This document shows positions 8,161-16,733 of a DNA stretch of 62,742 bases, in pieces. A program made the position numbers and the translations under genes. Below the pieces are notes generated by a model that was not told the origin of the DNA, searched no databases, and saw only the letters and a program-made list of their open reading frames with translations. The DNA comes from Selenomonadales bacterium (GTDB taxonomy: Bacteria; Bacillota; UBA994). The stretch's first letter is position 1; every line of letters begins with the position of its first letter. The stretch spans positions 1-62,742 of the forward strand of contig JAGXRZ010000039.1 in the NCBI GenBank assembly GCA_018335585.1. The letters run 5' to 3'.

Positions 8161-8994
8161 ATGAAGCGCAACACCGCCGTATTCATGTTAGCCGCAGCCG
8201 CAGTGCTGTGGAGCTTGGGGGGGGTTTTAATTAAATCTGTGGAGCTACACCCGCTGGCCATCGCTGGCACCCGTAGCGCCATTGCCCTCTTGGTTATCTG
8301 GGGCTTTGTCGGCAGGCCGAAGTTCACGTGGAGTAAGGCGCAGCTAGGCGGAGCGCTTGCTTATGCGGCGACGGTCATGCTGTTTGTGGCCGCCAATCGG
8401 CTTACTACGGCGGCTAATGCGATTATGTTGCAGTTTACCGCCCCGATCTATGTCGCGCTCCTCGCGCAAAAGTTTCTCAATGAGAAGAACTCGGCCCTCG
8501 ACTGGGTAGCCATTGTCACTACCTTTGTGGGTATTGCCATGTTCTTTGTCGACTTCCTCAGTCCCGCCGGCATGCTCGGGAACGTTTTTGCCTTGCTGAG
8601 CGGCGTAAGCTTTGCCTGCCTCGTCATATTTTTGCGCTACCAGAAAGAGGGCTCGCCTATCCTGTCTATTTTGTTGGGTAACGCCTTGACAGCCTTAATC
8701 GGCCTCCCGTTCGTAGCCTTTGGCCCACCGGCCGCTGCCGATTGGCTGCCCCTGATTGTGCTCGGCGTAGTGCAGCTTGGCATTCCATACATTTTGTACT
8801 CTCTCGCCATTAAGCACGTCAGCGCGCTAGACGCCATTCTTATCCCCGTCCTGGAGCCCCTTCTTAACCCTGTGTGGGCATTCCTGCTGCTGCGCGAAAC
8901 TCCCGGCCAGTGGGCTCTCCTCGGAGGATTTGTCGTTTTAGCCTCGGTTACGATGCGGCATGTTTTCGTTTCCAAAGAGGCTGCCCCTGCCTAG
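8161..8994 (+). CDS. EamA/DMT family transporter
   Basis: A 277-residue protein with ten hydrophobic segments in two repeated halves, as in the drug/metabolite transporter superfamily. The first EamA repeat begins near AAAAVLWSLGGVLIK and the second near GNVFALLSGVSFACLV. The C-terminal LIPVLEPLLNPVWAFLLLRE is the typical EamA signature before the last helix. ATG 8161 is chosen because GGAG (8147-8150) lies ten bases upstream; a TTG at 8134 is in frame but lacks a ribosome site. Family members export amino acids, purines or other metabolites; the substrate is unknown. Confidence 0.85.
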   Translation: MKRNTAVFMLAAAAVLWSLGGVLIKSVELHPLAIAGTRSAIALLVIWGFVGRPKFTWSKAQLGGALAYAATVMLFVAANRLTTAANAIMLQFTAPIYVALLAQKFLNEKNSALDWVAIVTTFVGIAMFFVDFLSPAGMLGNVFALLSGVSFACLVIFLRYQKEGSPILSILLGNALTALIGLPFVAFGPPAAADWLPLIVLGVVQLGIPYILYSLAIKHVSALDAILIPVLEPLLNPVWAFLLLRETPGQWALLGGFVVLASVTMRHVFVSKEAAPA

Positions 8995-9029
8995 CACAAC
9001 ATTCTTTGACAGCATGGGAGGACTTGGCC

Positions 9030-9719
9030 TTGATTAGCCTAATCGACGTAAGCAAGCGCTATCCCGGAGGCAGAGAGACCGCGCTCTGTGGCGTTAACAT
9101 GACGATTGAAAATGGGGAGTTCGTGTTCCTCGTAGGCCAGAGCGGCGCTGGCAAGAGCACACTTTTGCGCTTGCTGTTTCGCGAGTACCTGCCGACGAAC
9201 GGCGTCATAACCTATCGTGGGCGAAATCTCGCGCGCTTAAGCGGGGGAGAGCTGCTGCGCTACCGGCGCAAGATTGGCATGGTGTTTCAGGACTTTCGCC
9301 TCCTTAAGCAAAAGACCGTCTTTGAAAACGTCGCCTTTGCTCTGGAAGTAGTCGGCCAGTCGCCGGAGGCTATACGGAAAGCAGTGCCGGAAGCGCTCGC
9401 GGAGGTAGGGCTGCTTGACCGTGCGCAGGCCTTTCCGGCGGAGCTCTCGGGTGGCGAGCAACAGCGCGTAGGCATTGCGCGGGCTATGGTGCGCAAGCCC
9501 CAGCTAATACTAGCCGATGAGCCTACCGGCAACGTCGACCCAGACAACGCCTGGCAACTGATGGAGCTGTTTGCCGCCATCAACCGAGCCGGTACTACCG
9601 TAGTTATTGCCACCCATGCCTCAGATATAGTAGACCGCCTGCAGAGGCGCGTTGTGCAGCTCGAGAAGGGACGGGTCGTGCGCGATATAAAACGAGGGGG
9701 TTACGGAAGTGAACATTAA
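9030..9719 (+). CDS. ftsE: Cell division ATP-binding protein FtsE
   Basis: A 229-residue ABC ATPase: Walker A GQSGAGKST near residue 36, Q-loop VFQDFRLL, signature LSGGEQQR and Walker B LILADEPTGNVDP, the last being diagnostic for FtsE. FtsE pairs with FtsX at the septum, and ATP hydrolysis drives activation of murein hydrolases outside the membrane. The start is TTG 9030, preceded at eight bases by GGGAGG; the longer frame upstream overlaps the EamA gene and is not homologous. It overlaps ftsX by 11 bases and is followed by a coiled-coil exported protein, the usual position for the hydrolase activator. Confidence 0.93.
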   Translation: MISLIDVSKRYPGGRETALCGVNMTIENGEFVFLVGQSGAGKSTLLRLLFREYLPTNGVITYRGRNLARLSGGELLRYRRKIGMVFQDFRLLKQKTVFENVAFALEVVGQSPEAIRKAVPEALAEVGLLDRAQAFPAELSGGEQQRVGIARAMVRKPQLILADEPTGNVDPDNAWQLMELFAAINRAGTTVVIATHASDIVDRLQRRVVQLEKGRVVRDIKRGGYGSEH

Positions 9720-10593
9720 CTCCTTGCGCTACAGCCTCAGGCAGGGCGTGGTGTCGCTACGGCGGAACGCCCTGTTGGTACTGGTCACTACCAGCATGGT
9801 TGCCGTTTCGCTCGCTATTCTCGGGGGGTTTATGCTGCTTTCGGCTAACGTGCGCCAGATGGTGCGTACGATTGAAACCAATGTAGAGATAGCCGTATTT
9901 GCCCGCATGGATGCGGACGTTAACGCGCTTAGGGCAAAACTCAACCAAGTGCCGGGTGTAAGCGAGATAGTCTTTGTCCCGCGTGCCCAAGGGCTGCGGG
10001 AGCTCGGGCAGTCGCTAGGCGACCCGGAGCTGTTCCAAGTGTTTACAGCACAGAACAACCCGCTGCCGGATGTCTTTAGACTCCGCGTACAAGCGGCAGA
10101 CCAAGTTAGCTCCGTAGCCGACGCTATCCGCGCCATCAACGGAGTAGACGCGGTTGATTACGGCGAGGAGCTTATAACGCAGCTTCTGGCATTTACGCGT
10201 TGGGTGAGTGGATTGCTTGTGGCCACTAGTGCGCTGCTTGGACTAGGCGCCATCTTCCTCGTGATTGCCATTATTCGCTTGTCGGTGATTGCGCGGCAAG
10301 AGGAAATCGGCGTAATGAAGTACCTTGGTGCCAGCAACGGCTTTATCCGGCTTCCCTTTGTGTTCGAAGGCACGGTGATGGGTTTTTGCGGCGCGCTGCT
10401 CGCGAGCTTTGCCCTGTGGGCACTTTACGGCTCTCTGGTCGGTAGCCTCGGCGAAATGGCCTTGCCGCTATTACTTACCCCTGTCACAGGTGTGGTACAG
10501 CTCGGCTCCGTCTTTGGCACGATGCTTGTCCTAGGTACGCTAGTTGGCGCGTTGGGGAGCCTTTTGGCTGTCCGCAAATACCTGCGCCACTAG
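9709..10593 (+). CDS. ftsX: Cell division protein FtsX
   Basis: A 294-residue membrane protein starting at GTG 9709 inside the end of ftsE. Topology is one N-terminal membrane helix (about 22-45), an extracellular domain of about 110 residues (with the FVPRAQGLRELGQSLGDPELF helix), then three membrane helices. This is the FtsX/MacB-like layout with the permease-like domain in the second half. The extracellular loop is the part that contacts PcsB/EnvC/RipC-type activators. The next gene supplies an exported coiled-coil protein that fits that role. Confidence 0.93.
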   Translation: MNINSLRYSLRQGVVSLRRNALLVLVTTSMVAVSLAILGGFMLLSANVRQMVRTIETNVEIAVFARMDADVNALRAKLNQVPGVSEIVFVPRAQGLRELGQSLGDPELFQVFTAQNNPLPDVFRLRVQAADQVSSVADAIRAINGVDAVDYGEELITQLLAFTRWVSGLLVATSALLGLGAIFLVIAIIRLSVIARQEEIGVMKYLGASNGFIRLPFVFEGTVMGFCGALLASFALWALYGSLVGSLGEMALPLLLTPVTGVVQLGSVFGTMLVLGTLVGALGSLLAVRKYLRH

Positions 10594-10735
10594 GGAAGGG
10601 CACCAGCCGCCAGCTTTGAGCTTTGAGCTGTGAGCTGTGAGCGGTGAGAAAAAAGGGTGGAAAGGTACGAGGTAAAAGGTCAAAGGGGAACTGGCGCCAC
10701 CGCGATACCGTTCTACTGAGCACTGTGCACTGTGC
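10594..10735. repeat. Short tandem repeat mosaic between ftsX and the coiled-coil gene
   Basis: Contains GAGCTTT/GAGCTGT heptamers (10617-10642), an AAAGGT-type run (10657-10682) and GTGCACT units (10718-10738). Close variants occur at 45.16-45.23 kb and 47.98-48.02 kb. It lies inside what would otherwise be a three-gene ftsEX operon. Confidence 0.7.
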
Positions 10736-10760
10736 ACAAAAACCCCTAGGAGGGTGTGAC

Positions 10761-12191
10761 ATGAGAAAAGTCGTCTTATGCGCAATAATAGTCGCTTTCC
10801 TGATGCTGTCTATTGCAGGCGAGCCGACTAGGCGCGCGCTTGGCAACCCGCTCGACCCGCGCCAAAGGGCTGAGCAGTCGGCCCGCGAAGTGCGCGAACT
10901 TGAGGCCGCGCTTAATGCTATGGAAGAGTCGATTGCCTCACGGCAAGAACGCGTGCGGGAGGTTGACAATGAGCTCACAAGGGTGCGAAACACACTAGTA
11001 TATACACGCGCGAGGGAGCGCCAAGCAGAAGCAAAGCTCGCGTCTCTAACAGCTAGTTTAGGGCAACGCGTGCGCATGGTGTATATGCGGGGCGGAGCTT
11101 CTTACATTTCCCTCTTGCTGCGCGCCGAGAGCTTTGGCGACCTCTTTATTCGCCTTGCTTACATGGCGCGGCTGTTTCGCCACGATGCCACACTTATTGA
11201 CTCCGTGCGGGCCGAGCAGACAGTACTGCGGGAGAGCCGGCGCGTTCTGCAGGCAGAGCAGCAGCGCCTTACGAGCCTCGAACAGCAGCGCGCGGCCGAG
11301 CAGCGGAACCTCGCCAGCGAAAAACGCGAGCTGGCGCGCCTCTTAGAGAGGGCACGTGCCAAGCTCGCCGGTGACCTCGCCCTTGTTTCGCCGCGCGCCG
11401 AGCGCCTGCCTGTTTACGGCGTGGTCATTGACAACATCGCCCAAGCTCGCCCGCAGTGGGGCCTTGCGCAGGCCGGCATGATTTACGAGTACGAAGTAGA
11501 GGGGCGCATTACCCGCTACTTAGCGATTTTTGGCACATTGCCGGAACGCGTGGGCCCGGTGCGCAGTGCGCGCGCGCACAGCGCTATGCTAGCACTTGAG
11601 AACGGCGCACACTTCGTGTACTCGGGCGGCGGCGCCGACGTTCTCGACCTATTGCGGCAGTGGGAAGTAACGGGCACCGACGCTATTCGCAGTCGCAGCC
11701 CTAGCTTCACGCGCGATGCCGCCAGACGCGCGCCGCACAACCTGTTTGTGAATTTGGCGACGCTAGGCAGCAGAGCGCCGTCAGACGACGTCCAGATACG
11801 TCCCGCTTATTTGCCCTTTACAGGTGAAGAGGCTCTGCGCATCGAACTTGCGTATTCCAGGGAGCATGCTGTATCCTACGTATATGTACCCGAGCAGGGA
11901 GCTTACCGGCGCTACGTTAACGGCACCGTGCACCGCGACGCGAGCGGCGCGACGATTATGGCGCGAAACGTGTTCGTGCAGTTTGTGCCCCACCGTACCG
12001 ACCTCCTTGGACGCCCCACACCACAGCTAGTGGGGAGCGGCACGATGCATTATTACGCCTTAGGGCAGCGTTTTACGGGCACCTGGCAGAAAGATTCACC
12101 TGAGTCGCCCACGCGCTTTTACTACGCGGACGGGACTCCGGTAGAGCGCATTTTCGGCCAGACTTGGGTGCAGATAGTGCGACCAGAGTAA
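10761..12191 (+). CDS. Exported coiled-coil protein fused to a DUF3048 (YerB-like) domain
   Basis: A 476-residue protein starting at ATG 10761 after TAGGAGGGTG. Residues 1-20 form a signal peptide or anchor. Residues about 30-210 are a long coiled coil rich in E, R, L and Q, resembling the N-terminal half of PcsB/CwlO/EnvC-type proteins, with the break LRAESFGDLFIRLAYMARLF typical of that family. From about 220 to the end there is a DUF3048 domain (VYGVVIDNIAQARPQ, RYLAIFGTLPERVGPVRSAR, HNLFVNLATL). PcsB-like partners of FtsEX normally end in CHAP, NlpC/P60 or LytM domains; here that place is taken by DUF3048. It is probably the FtsEX-controlled cell wall factor, but the C-terminal activity is unknown. 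Confidence 0.8.
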   Translation: MRKVVLCAIIVAFLMLSIAGEPTRRALGNPLDPRQRAEQSAREVRELEAALNAMEESIASRQERVREVDNELTRVRNTLVYTRARERQAEAKLASLTASLGQRVRMVYMRGGASYISLLLRAESFGDLFIRLAYMARLFRHDATLIDSVRAEQTVLRESRRVLQAEQQRLTSLEQQRAAEQRNLASEKRELARLLERARAKLAGDLALVSPRAERLPVYGVVIDNIAQARPQWGLAQAGMIYEYEVEGRITRYLAIFGTLPERVGPVRSARAHSAMLALENGAHFVYSGGGADVLDLLRQWEVTGTDAIRSRSPSFTRDAARRAPHNLFVNLATLGSRAPSDDVQIRPAYLPFTGEEALRIELAYSREHAVSYVYVPEQGAYRRYVNGTVHRDASGATIMARNVFVQFVPHRTDLLGRPTPQLVGSGTMHYYALGQRFTGTWQKDSPESPTRFYYADGTPVERIFGQTWVQIVRPE

Positions 12192-12224
12192 GCGGCAAAC
12201 CGGGGACTGCGGGGGAGTAGGTAC

Positions 12225-13112
12225 ATGGGTCAAGTGGAGGACTGCCAAACGCGCCAAGCCGTTCACGCCTTTTTTGCGGGGCGCGTGGGTGTGCTGGCCA
12301 CTATGCACGGCAAAGAGCAGGTCATCGCACCGCTTCTCTGCCCGGCCTTAGGCATTACCCTTAAGGTGCCGCAGGGCTTTAACACCGACCGGTTTGGCAC
12401 CTTTACCGGTGATATCCCGCGCGCCGGAAATCAGGTCGAAGCGTTACGGGCCAAAGCTTTAGCGGCAGCCGAGCAATGTGCCCTCACAATTGGAGTGGCG
12501 AGCGAAGGCTCCTTTAGCCCGCATCCGCTCTTGCCGTTTGCCACCCTGAATTTGGAGCTAGTCTTGTTGCTCGACCGGGAGAGGCGACTTGAGCTGATTG
12601 GGGAAGCGGCCACCACGGAAACAAACTACGCGCGGCGCGCAGTAAAGAGCTTTGCGGAGGCCTTAGAGTTTGCTTATCAGGCAGGTTTCCCGGCGCACGG
12701 CATGGTGATTAAAGCGCATGAGCTCCACAATCAACCGGAAGACCTCGCCAAGGGACTTAACACAGAAGCGCGCTTAGAACAGGCCGTGCAGCTGGCCTTA
12801 GATAAGTCTGCCACAGGCCAGACTTTTGTCGAAACGGACATGCGGGCGCACTTCAACCCGCTGCGCATGAAATGCATTGCCGCCGCTACACAGAACTTAG
12901 TCGACAAGGTGTACAACCTGTGCCCCGCATGCGGTTATCCGGGCAGAACCAAGACTTTTGTTCGAGGACTACCCTGTGGTCTGTGCGGGGAAGCTACCGA
13001 ACAAGTACAGGGCGTAGAGCATAGCTGCTCGCGTTGTGGGCACAAAACGTACGAGGCAGACCTAACCCACAGTGCAGCCGACCCGCGTTGGTGCGCGCAT
13101 TGTAACCCGTAG
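12225..13112 (+). CDS. DUF6671-like protein with C-terminal zinc-binding region
   Basis: A 295-residue protein. The N-terminal FFAGRVGVLATMHGKEQVIAP segment and the following FNTDRFGTFTGDIPR fit the DUF6671 family as I remember it. The C-terminal part has several Cys pairs, CPACGYPG, CGLCGE, CSRCGHKT and CAHC, which look like two treble-clef or rubredoxin-like zinc knuckles. No enzymatic motif is recognised and the function is unknown. ATG 12225 follows GGGGGAG. It stands 33 bases after the coiled-coil/DUF3048 gene, so the two may be cotranscribed. Confidence 0.6.
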   Translation: MGQVEDCQTRQAVHAFFAGRVGVLATMHGKEQVIAPLLCPALGITLKVPQGFNTDRFGTFTGDIPRAGNQVEALRAKALAAAEQCALTIGVASEGSFSPHPLLPFATLNLELVLLLDRERRLELIGEAATTETNYARRAVKSFAEALEFAYQAGFPAHGMVIKAHELHNQPEDLAKGLNTEARLEQAVQLALDKSATGQTFVETDMRAHFNPLRMKCIAAATQNLVDKVYNLCPACGYPGRTKTFVRGLPCGLCGEATEQVQGVEHSCSRCGHKTYEADLTHSAADPRWCAHCNP

Positions 13113-13232
13113 CCGCTAATTTCAGGTTTTGGTATTTAATTCGTAATACTGAATACAAAAAAACAGCAGGACTTTTTGTGTTTGTGACGAAATGATACAA
13201 GACGTATGTCTCTAATGTAATTCAACGGGGGG

Positions 13233-13811
13233 ATGATTTTGACGAAGTATCGTGTATTGGCAGGCCCGGAAGGGTATCTGCCGCCGGCGGCGGCCTGTGT
13301 GGGCATTACGCTGCCGGAAGTTGGAGGCGCGCTGATTGAGGGGCGTCACGTTCCCGAACAGGAAGCGCTTTCAGCCATCGTGGACAAGCTCCTGAGCGCT
13401 AAACGGCCGTTCTTTTTCCCTGGGCCAAACCTCTTGTGGGAGTGGAAAGAAGGCGTAGCGGAGAAAGCCGCTGCCCTGCGTAAACTAGCCGACACCGCTG
13501 GCGCACGCGTAATTCCAATGCCTGACTACCGTCCTAAGTACCCCATGATTAACCCAGCCATCGAAATTAACCCAAACCATCCTAACCTCACTATCTGGCA
13601 CAACAAAATAGATGTCTGTGTGTTTGCCGGCGTACATTGCCATTACGCTAACGTGGCGCTAAAGATTATCCGCGGCGGCACAGACTGCTACACCATCGCT
13701 ATCTGCGGCGAGGCAGGGCACGAGGATGCCAACATCACCCTGCGCAATGCCGGTATTCCCCAAATCGAGGCTCTAACCGCTATGGTAGCCGAGCGAAGGA
13801 GGCTTAGCTGA
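13233..13811 (+). CDS. CODH/ACDS epsilon-like subunit in a 2-oxoacid oxidoreductase operon
   Basis: A 192-residue protein resembling the small CdhB/epsilon-type subunits of CO dehydrogenase complexes, which adopt a DHS-like nucleotide-binding fold: LLSAKRPFFFPGPNLL, then ALRKLADTAGARVIP, the DVCVFAGVHCHY strand and IAICGEAGHEDANIT. NCBI-style names for such proteins are carbon monoxide dehydrogenase beta subunit family. No CODH catalytic gene is nearby. It is the first gene of a tight operon with alpha, beta, gamma and ferredoxin subunits of an oxoacid:ferredoxin oxidoreductase, and overlaps the next gene. It may be an extra structural or nucleotide-binding subunit. The ATG follows GGGGGG. 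Confidence 0.65.
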   Translation: MILTKYRVLAGPEGYLPPAAACVGITLPEVGGALIEGRHVPEQEALSAIVDKLLSAKRPFFFPGPNLLWEWKEGVAEKAAALRKLADTAGARVIPMPDYRPKYPMINPAIEINPNHPNLTIWHNKIDVCVFAGVHCHYANVALKIIRGGTDCYTIAICGEAGHEDANITLRNAGIPQIEALTAMVAERRRLS

Positions 13812-14956
13812 TGCCGGAACAAAGAGTAGTTTCTCCTGAGTTCATGTTTGGGGAGGCGCCCCGCGAAGAGCAGTTTATTACCGGCAGCGAAGCCGTGCGC
13901 GAGGCCATCAAGCGTGCCAATGTGGACATGGCAATTTCCTACCCCATTACGCCGCAATCGGAGAGCATGCACCTTGTCGGCGACATCTTTGCCGAAGGGT
14001 ACGTAAAAGAGTACTACCGCGGCGAAAACGAGTTCGCGGTTATGTCCTCTGTCGCCGGTGCGGCCATGGGCGGCGTGCGCGTGTTTACCGCCACCGGCGG
14101 CCCGGGCACGATGCGCGCGCTAGAGATGTTCCCGACGTGGGTCGGCGCACGGCTCCCCATTGTCTGCGCGTTCTTTACCCGCGGCATTAACTCTCCTCTC
14201 ACTATCCAGCCCGACACCATCGAAATGGCCCATCTCTTGGATACCGGCATGATTATGCTGCACGCCGAAGATGCGCAAGACCTCTACGACATGATTCTCA
14301 AGGCGTTTATTATCGCCGAGCAGACCGAAGTGCATATTCCTGTCGGCGTATTTGCGGACGGCTTCTTTGTTACTCACACCCGCGACAAAGTGCGCGTGGC
14401 CCCAGTCGACATTAAGCTGCCCCCGTACCTGCCCTACAGCGCACCCGTACCGGTCATGGACATGGAAAATGTCCCCTTTAGACAAATGCGCGACCCCTTC
14501 GTAATGAAGAGCAACTACGTGAGCTACGCCGCCCATGCCTCTTGGCAGCAGGAAGTGCTAGCGGCCGCAGAGCGCGCCCGCCCCTTCATCCATAAGTATC
14601 TCGGTGGCTTAATTGAGGTCGAGAACCCGGACGCCGACATCTTGCTGGTAGCCGGCGGCACGGCCGTATGTCAAAGCCGCGAGGCCATGGCCGCAGCGCG
14701 CGAGGAAGGTATCGAAGTCGGGCTTATTAAGGTTAAGAGCGTACGGCCATTCCCCGGGGACGAGATTAGAGCCCTAACAGCTAAGGCTAAGGCCGTAATT
14801 GTGCCGGAGTTTAACCGCGTCGGCTGGCTCAGCCGTGAGATCCGCAATGTGGTGCAGAACCCGGATCGCATCGTGGCAGGCCCCCGGGTCTTCGGCGGCA
14901 TGACTATGCCTCCGGACCTCATTCTGGCCGAAATCAGGAGGTATGCACGTGAGTAA
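13811..14956 (+). CDS. 2-oxoacid:ferredoxin oxidoreductase, alpha subunit
   Basis: A 381-residue protein with the alpha-subunit layout: domain I with TGSEAVREAIKRANVDMAIS and YPITPQSE (the substrate-binding YPITP motif), then GPGTMRALEMFPTWVGARLP, and a transketolase C-terminal-like domain from about residue 255 (ILLVAGGTAVCQSREAM, VKSVRPFPGDEI). The enzyme oxidatively decarboxylates a 2-oxoacid to acyl-CoA, CO2 and reduced ferredoxin in the cytoplasm. Pyruvate, 2-oxoisovalerate and indolepyruvate types share these motifs, so the substrate is not assigned. It overlaps the gene before it by one base and the beta gene after it by eight. Confidence 0.88.
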   Translation: MPEQRVVSPEFMFGEAPREEQFITGSEAVREAIKRANVDMAISYPITPQSESMHLVGDIFAEGYVKEYYRGENEFAVMSSVAGAAMGGVRVFTATGGPGTMRALEMFPTWVGARLPIVCAFFTRGINSPLTIQPDTIEMAHLLDTGMIMLHAEDAQDLYDMILKAFIIAEQTEVHIPVGVFADGFFVTHTRDKVRVAPVDIKLPPYLPYSAPVPVMDMENVPFRQMRDPFVMKSNYVSYAAHASWQQEVLAAAERARPFIHKYLGGLIEVENPDADILLVAGGTAVCQSREAMAAAREEGIEVGLIKVKSVRPFPGDEIRALTAKAKAVIVPEFNRVGWLSREIRNVVQNPDRIVAGPRVFGGMTMPPDLILAEIRRYARE

Positions 14957-15812
14957 GCGTATGCTTAAGATGACCACAGCCTTTGCCGATGTCATGCCGG
15001 CAGAGTATGTGGAGCTGGTGGAGTCGGGCCCCTTTGGCAAGGGCTATGGGGTAGCCGACTTAGGCAGCTTCAAGGAGTTAATTGAGGAGCATCCTCTGTG
15101 CGCCGGTTGCGGTTTGGCACTGGCTGTTCGCTTGATTATAGCTTCTTTGCCGACACCGGAAGATACAGTTGTAGTCGGCTCAACCGGCTGCAGTTCGCTC
15201 GCTTTCCCGCAAATTGCGCTGCAGAACATTCACTCGCTGTTCGGTAACCAAAATGCCGTAGCCTCGGGCCTTAAGCGCGCGCTCAAGCTACGCTTCCCGG
15301 ATAAGCACAAAGATGTCTTGGTAGTTGCCGGCGACGGCGCGACAGCCGACATCGGCCTAGATATGGTCATGCACTCGTGGTTCCGCGGCGAAAAGCTCGC
15401 CACGATCATGCTTGACAACGAAGCCTATGCCAATACCGGCGGCCAAGAGAGCGGCATGTCGCCCGAAGGTTGCGTGCTGAACATGGCCCCCACGGGCAAG
15501 AAGTTCAAAAAGATTGCCCTGCCCGAAATTGCCCGCGAGTCAGGCTGCGCCTATGTCGCCTCCGTGACGCCCGTACAACCACGCAAGCTCGAAAAGGCTG
15601 TGCGCCGCGCTATCCTCGTGGCGAGGGAAGTTGGGCCGACTTATGTGCAGGTCTTTGTCCCCTGTCCCACGAACTACAAGTTTAAGCCGCAGGAGACTTT
15701 GTCTCGCGCTAAACAAAAAGAAAAAGACCTTACCTATCCGCTGCGCGAGTTCATTACCCCGGAGGCGCAAGCCTACTTGACCGCAGTTGAGGGAGGTGGC
15801 AAGCGTGACTAA
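14949..15812 (+). CDS. 2-oxoacid:ferredoxin oxidoreductase, beta (TPP-binding) subunit
   Basis: A 287-residue subunit with the TPP-binding motif starting GDGATADIGLDM and ending LDNEAYANTGGQ, and the conserved HPLCAGCGLALAVRL and GSTGCSS Cys motifs that hold a [4Fe-4S] cluster together with a later Cys. GTG 14949 is favoured because AGGAGG ends eight bases before it; ATG 14943 is in frame but too close to that site. It forms the catalytic core with the alpha subunit. The gene overlaps both neighbours by a few bases. Confidence 0.88.
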   Translation: MSKRMLKMTTAFADVMPAEYVELVESGPFGKGYGVADLGSFKELIEEHPLCAGCGLALAVRLIIASLPTPEDTVVVGSTGCSSLAFPQIALQNIHSLFGNQNAVASGLKRALKLRFPDKHKDVLVVAGDGATADIGLDMVMHSWFRGEKLATIMLDNEAYANTGGQESGMSPEGCVLNMAPTGKKFKKIALPEIARESGCAYVASVTPVQPRKLEKAVRRAILVAREVGPTYVQVFVPCPTNYKFKPQETLSRAKQKEKDLTYPLREFITPEAQAYLTAVEGGGKRD

Positions 15813-16473
15813 GAAGACTAGCATTCGTATGTCGGGCCTTGGCGGACAAGGCGTTGTAACGGCTGCGCATATTCTCGGCGCCGCAGCCACGCGCGACGGC
15901 TTAGTCAGCACGGTAAACCCCTTCTTTGGCGCGGAAAAGCGTTTGGCACCCGCCGAGAGCTACGTGCGCATCAGCTCTAGCCGCATCTTTGAACGGGGAG
16001 AAATCCTCTTCCCAAACGTGATTATGATTTTCCACCCCCACGTTATCTCACTCGGCAAGTGCTACACCATGCCTTTCTTTGCCGGGTTACAGCCTGGCGG
16101 CCTAATGCTTGTCAATGGCGAGACCGCTCCCGAGCTGTCGGCCGACGAGTGCGAGGCCTTAAAGCGCCTAGACGCCAAAATGTACTACTTCCCGGCCACC
16201 AAGCTAGCGCTTGAAGTCGGGGGGACAGACCTCGCTACCAACATGGCCATGCTAGGCGGCCTAATGGAAGTTACCGGCATCGTGTCATGGAAGGGAATTA
16301 CCGATGCCTTAGCCGAACGTTTTGGCGGCGGCGGCAAATTCGTCGCTTCAGCTACCACCGCGGCGCTTGACGATGCCTTAAAGAGCAAGTACGATAAGAT
16401 TAGCCAGTTGCTCGAACAAAACATGGCTGTCATGCGGGCAGCTGGGCCGACCATTAAGGAAGTCACGTTCTAA
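15805..16473 (+). CDS. 2-oxoacid:ferredoxin oxidoreductase, gamma subunit
   Basis: A 222-residue protein opening with the gamma-subunit signature RMSGLGGQGVVTAAHILG, followed by NPFFGAEKRLAPAESYVRIS. This is the CoA-binding gamma domain found in POR/VOR/IOR enzymes (here about 200 residues plus a C-terminal helix). The GTG start at 15805 has GGGAGGTGG upstream and overlaps the beta stop. With alpha, beta and the ferredoxin gene at 16488 it completes a four-subunit complex. Confidence 0.88.
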   Translation: MTKKTSIRMSGLGGQGVVTAAHILGAAATRDGLVSTVNPFFGAEKRLAPAESYVRISSSRIFERGEILFPNVIMIFHPHVISLGKCYTMPFFAGLQPGGLMLVNGETAPELSADECEALKRLDAKMYYFPATKLALEVGGTDLATNMAMLGGLMEVTGIVSWKGITDALAERFGGGGKFVASATTAALDDALKSKYDKISQLLEQNMAVMRAAGPTIKEVTF

Positions 16474-16487
16474 GGAGGTTAGATGCT

Positions 16488-16682
16488 GTGTACGTAACCG
16501 CTAAAGTCGACGAACCTAAGTGCATCGGGTGCAAGCTCTGCATCTTTGCGTGTCCGGATCCTAACGTCTTTTCGTTTATCAAGGACAAGAAGAAGGTCGC
16601 TGTCAATCCTGCCCGGTGCAAGGGCTGCGGGTTGTGCGTGTCTGTCTGTCCCAAAGACGCGCTGGCTGTAGGCAATGCCTAG
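16488..16682 (+). CDS. 2[4Fe-4S] ferredoxin, delta subunit of the oxidoreductase
   Basis: A 64-residue ferredoxin with two clusters: CIGCKLCIFACPD and CKGCGLCVSVCPK, each CxxCxxCxxxCP. It should be the electron-accepting delta subunit of the oxoacid oxidoreductase and pass electrons to free ferredoxin. GTG 16488 is preceded by AAGGAGG (16472-16478). Last gene of the operon, followed at once by a strong terminator. Confidence 0.9.
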   Translation: MYVTAKVDEPKCIGCKLCIFACPDPNVFSFIKDKKKVAVNPARCKGCGLCVSVCPKDALAVGNA

Positions 16683-16689
16683 ATAAAGA

Positions 16690-16721
16690 GCGAGGGGGCG
16701 TTCTGCCCCCTCGCTTTTTTT
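16690..16721 (+). terminator. Rho-independent terminator of the oxidoreductase operon
   Basis: GCGAGGGGGC (16690-16699), loop GTTCT, GCCCCCTCGC (16705-16714) and a run of eight T: a perfect 10-bp stem. It lies between convergent genes and may also slow transcription from the VanY-like gene on the minus strand. Confidence 0.93.
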
Positions 16722-16733
16722 CAGCCTCTACTA

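Noticed and set aside
8874-9029. N-terminal extension of the FtsE frame
   Set aside because: It overlaps the EamA gene in another frame and shows no FtsE homology; TTG 9030 has a proper ribosome site.
13129-13156. Inverted-repeat-like sequence GTATT...AATAC before the oxidoreductase operon
   Set aside because: The arms are only five or six AT-rich bases and no known operator matches; too weak to list as a site.
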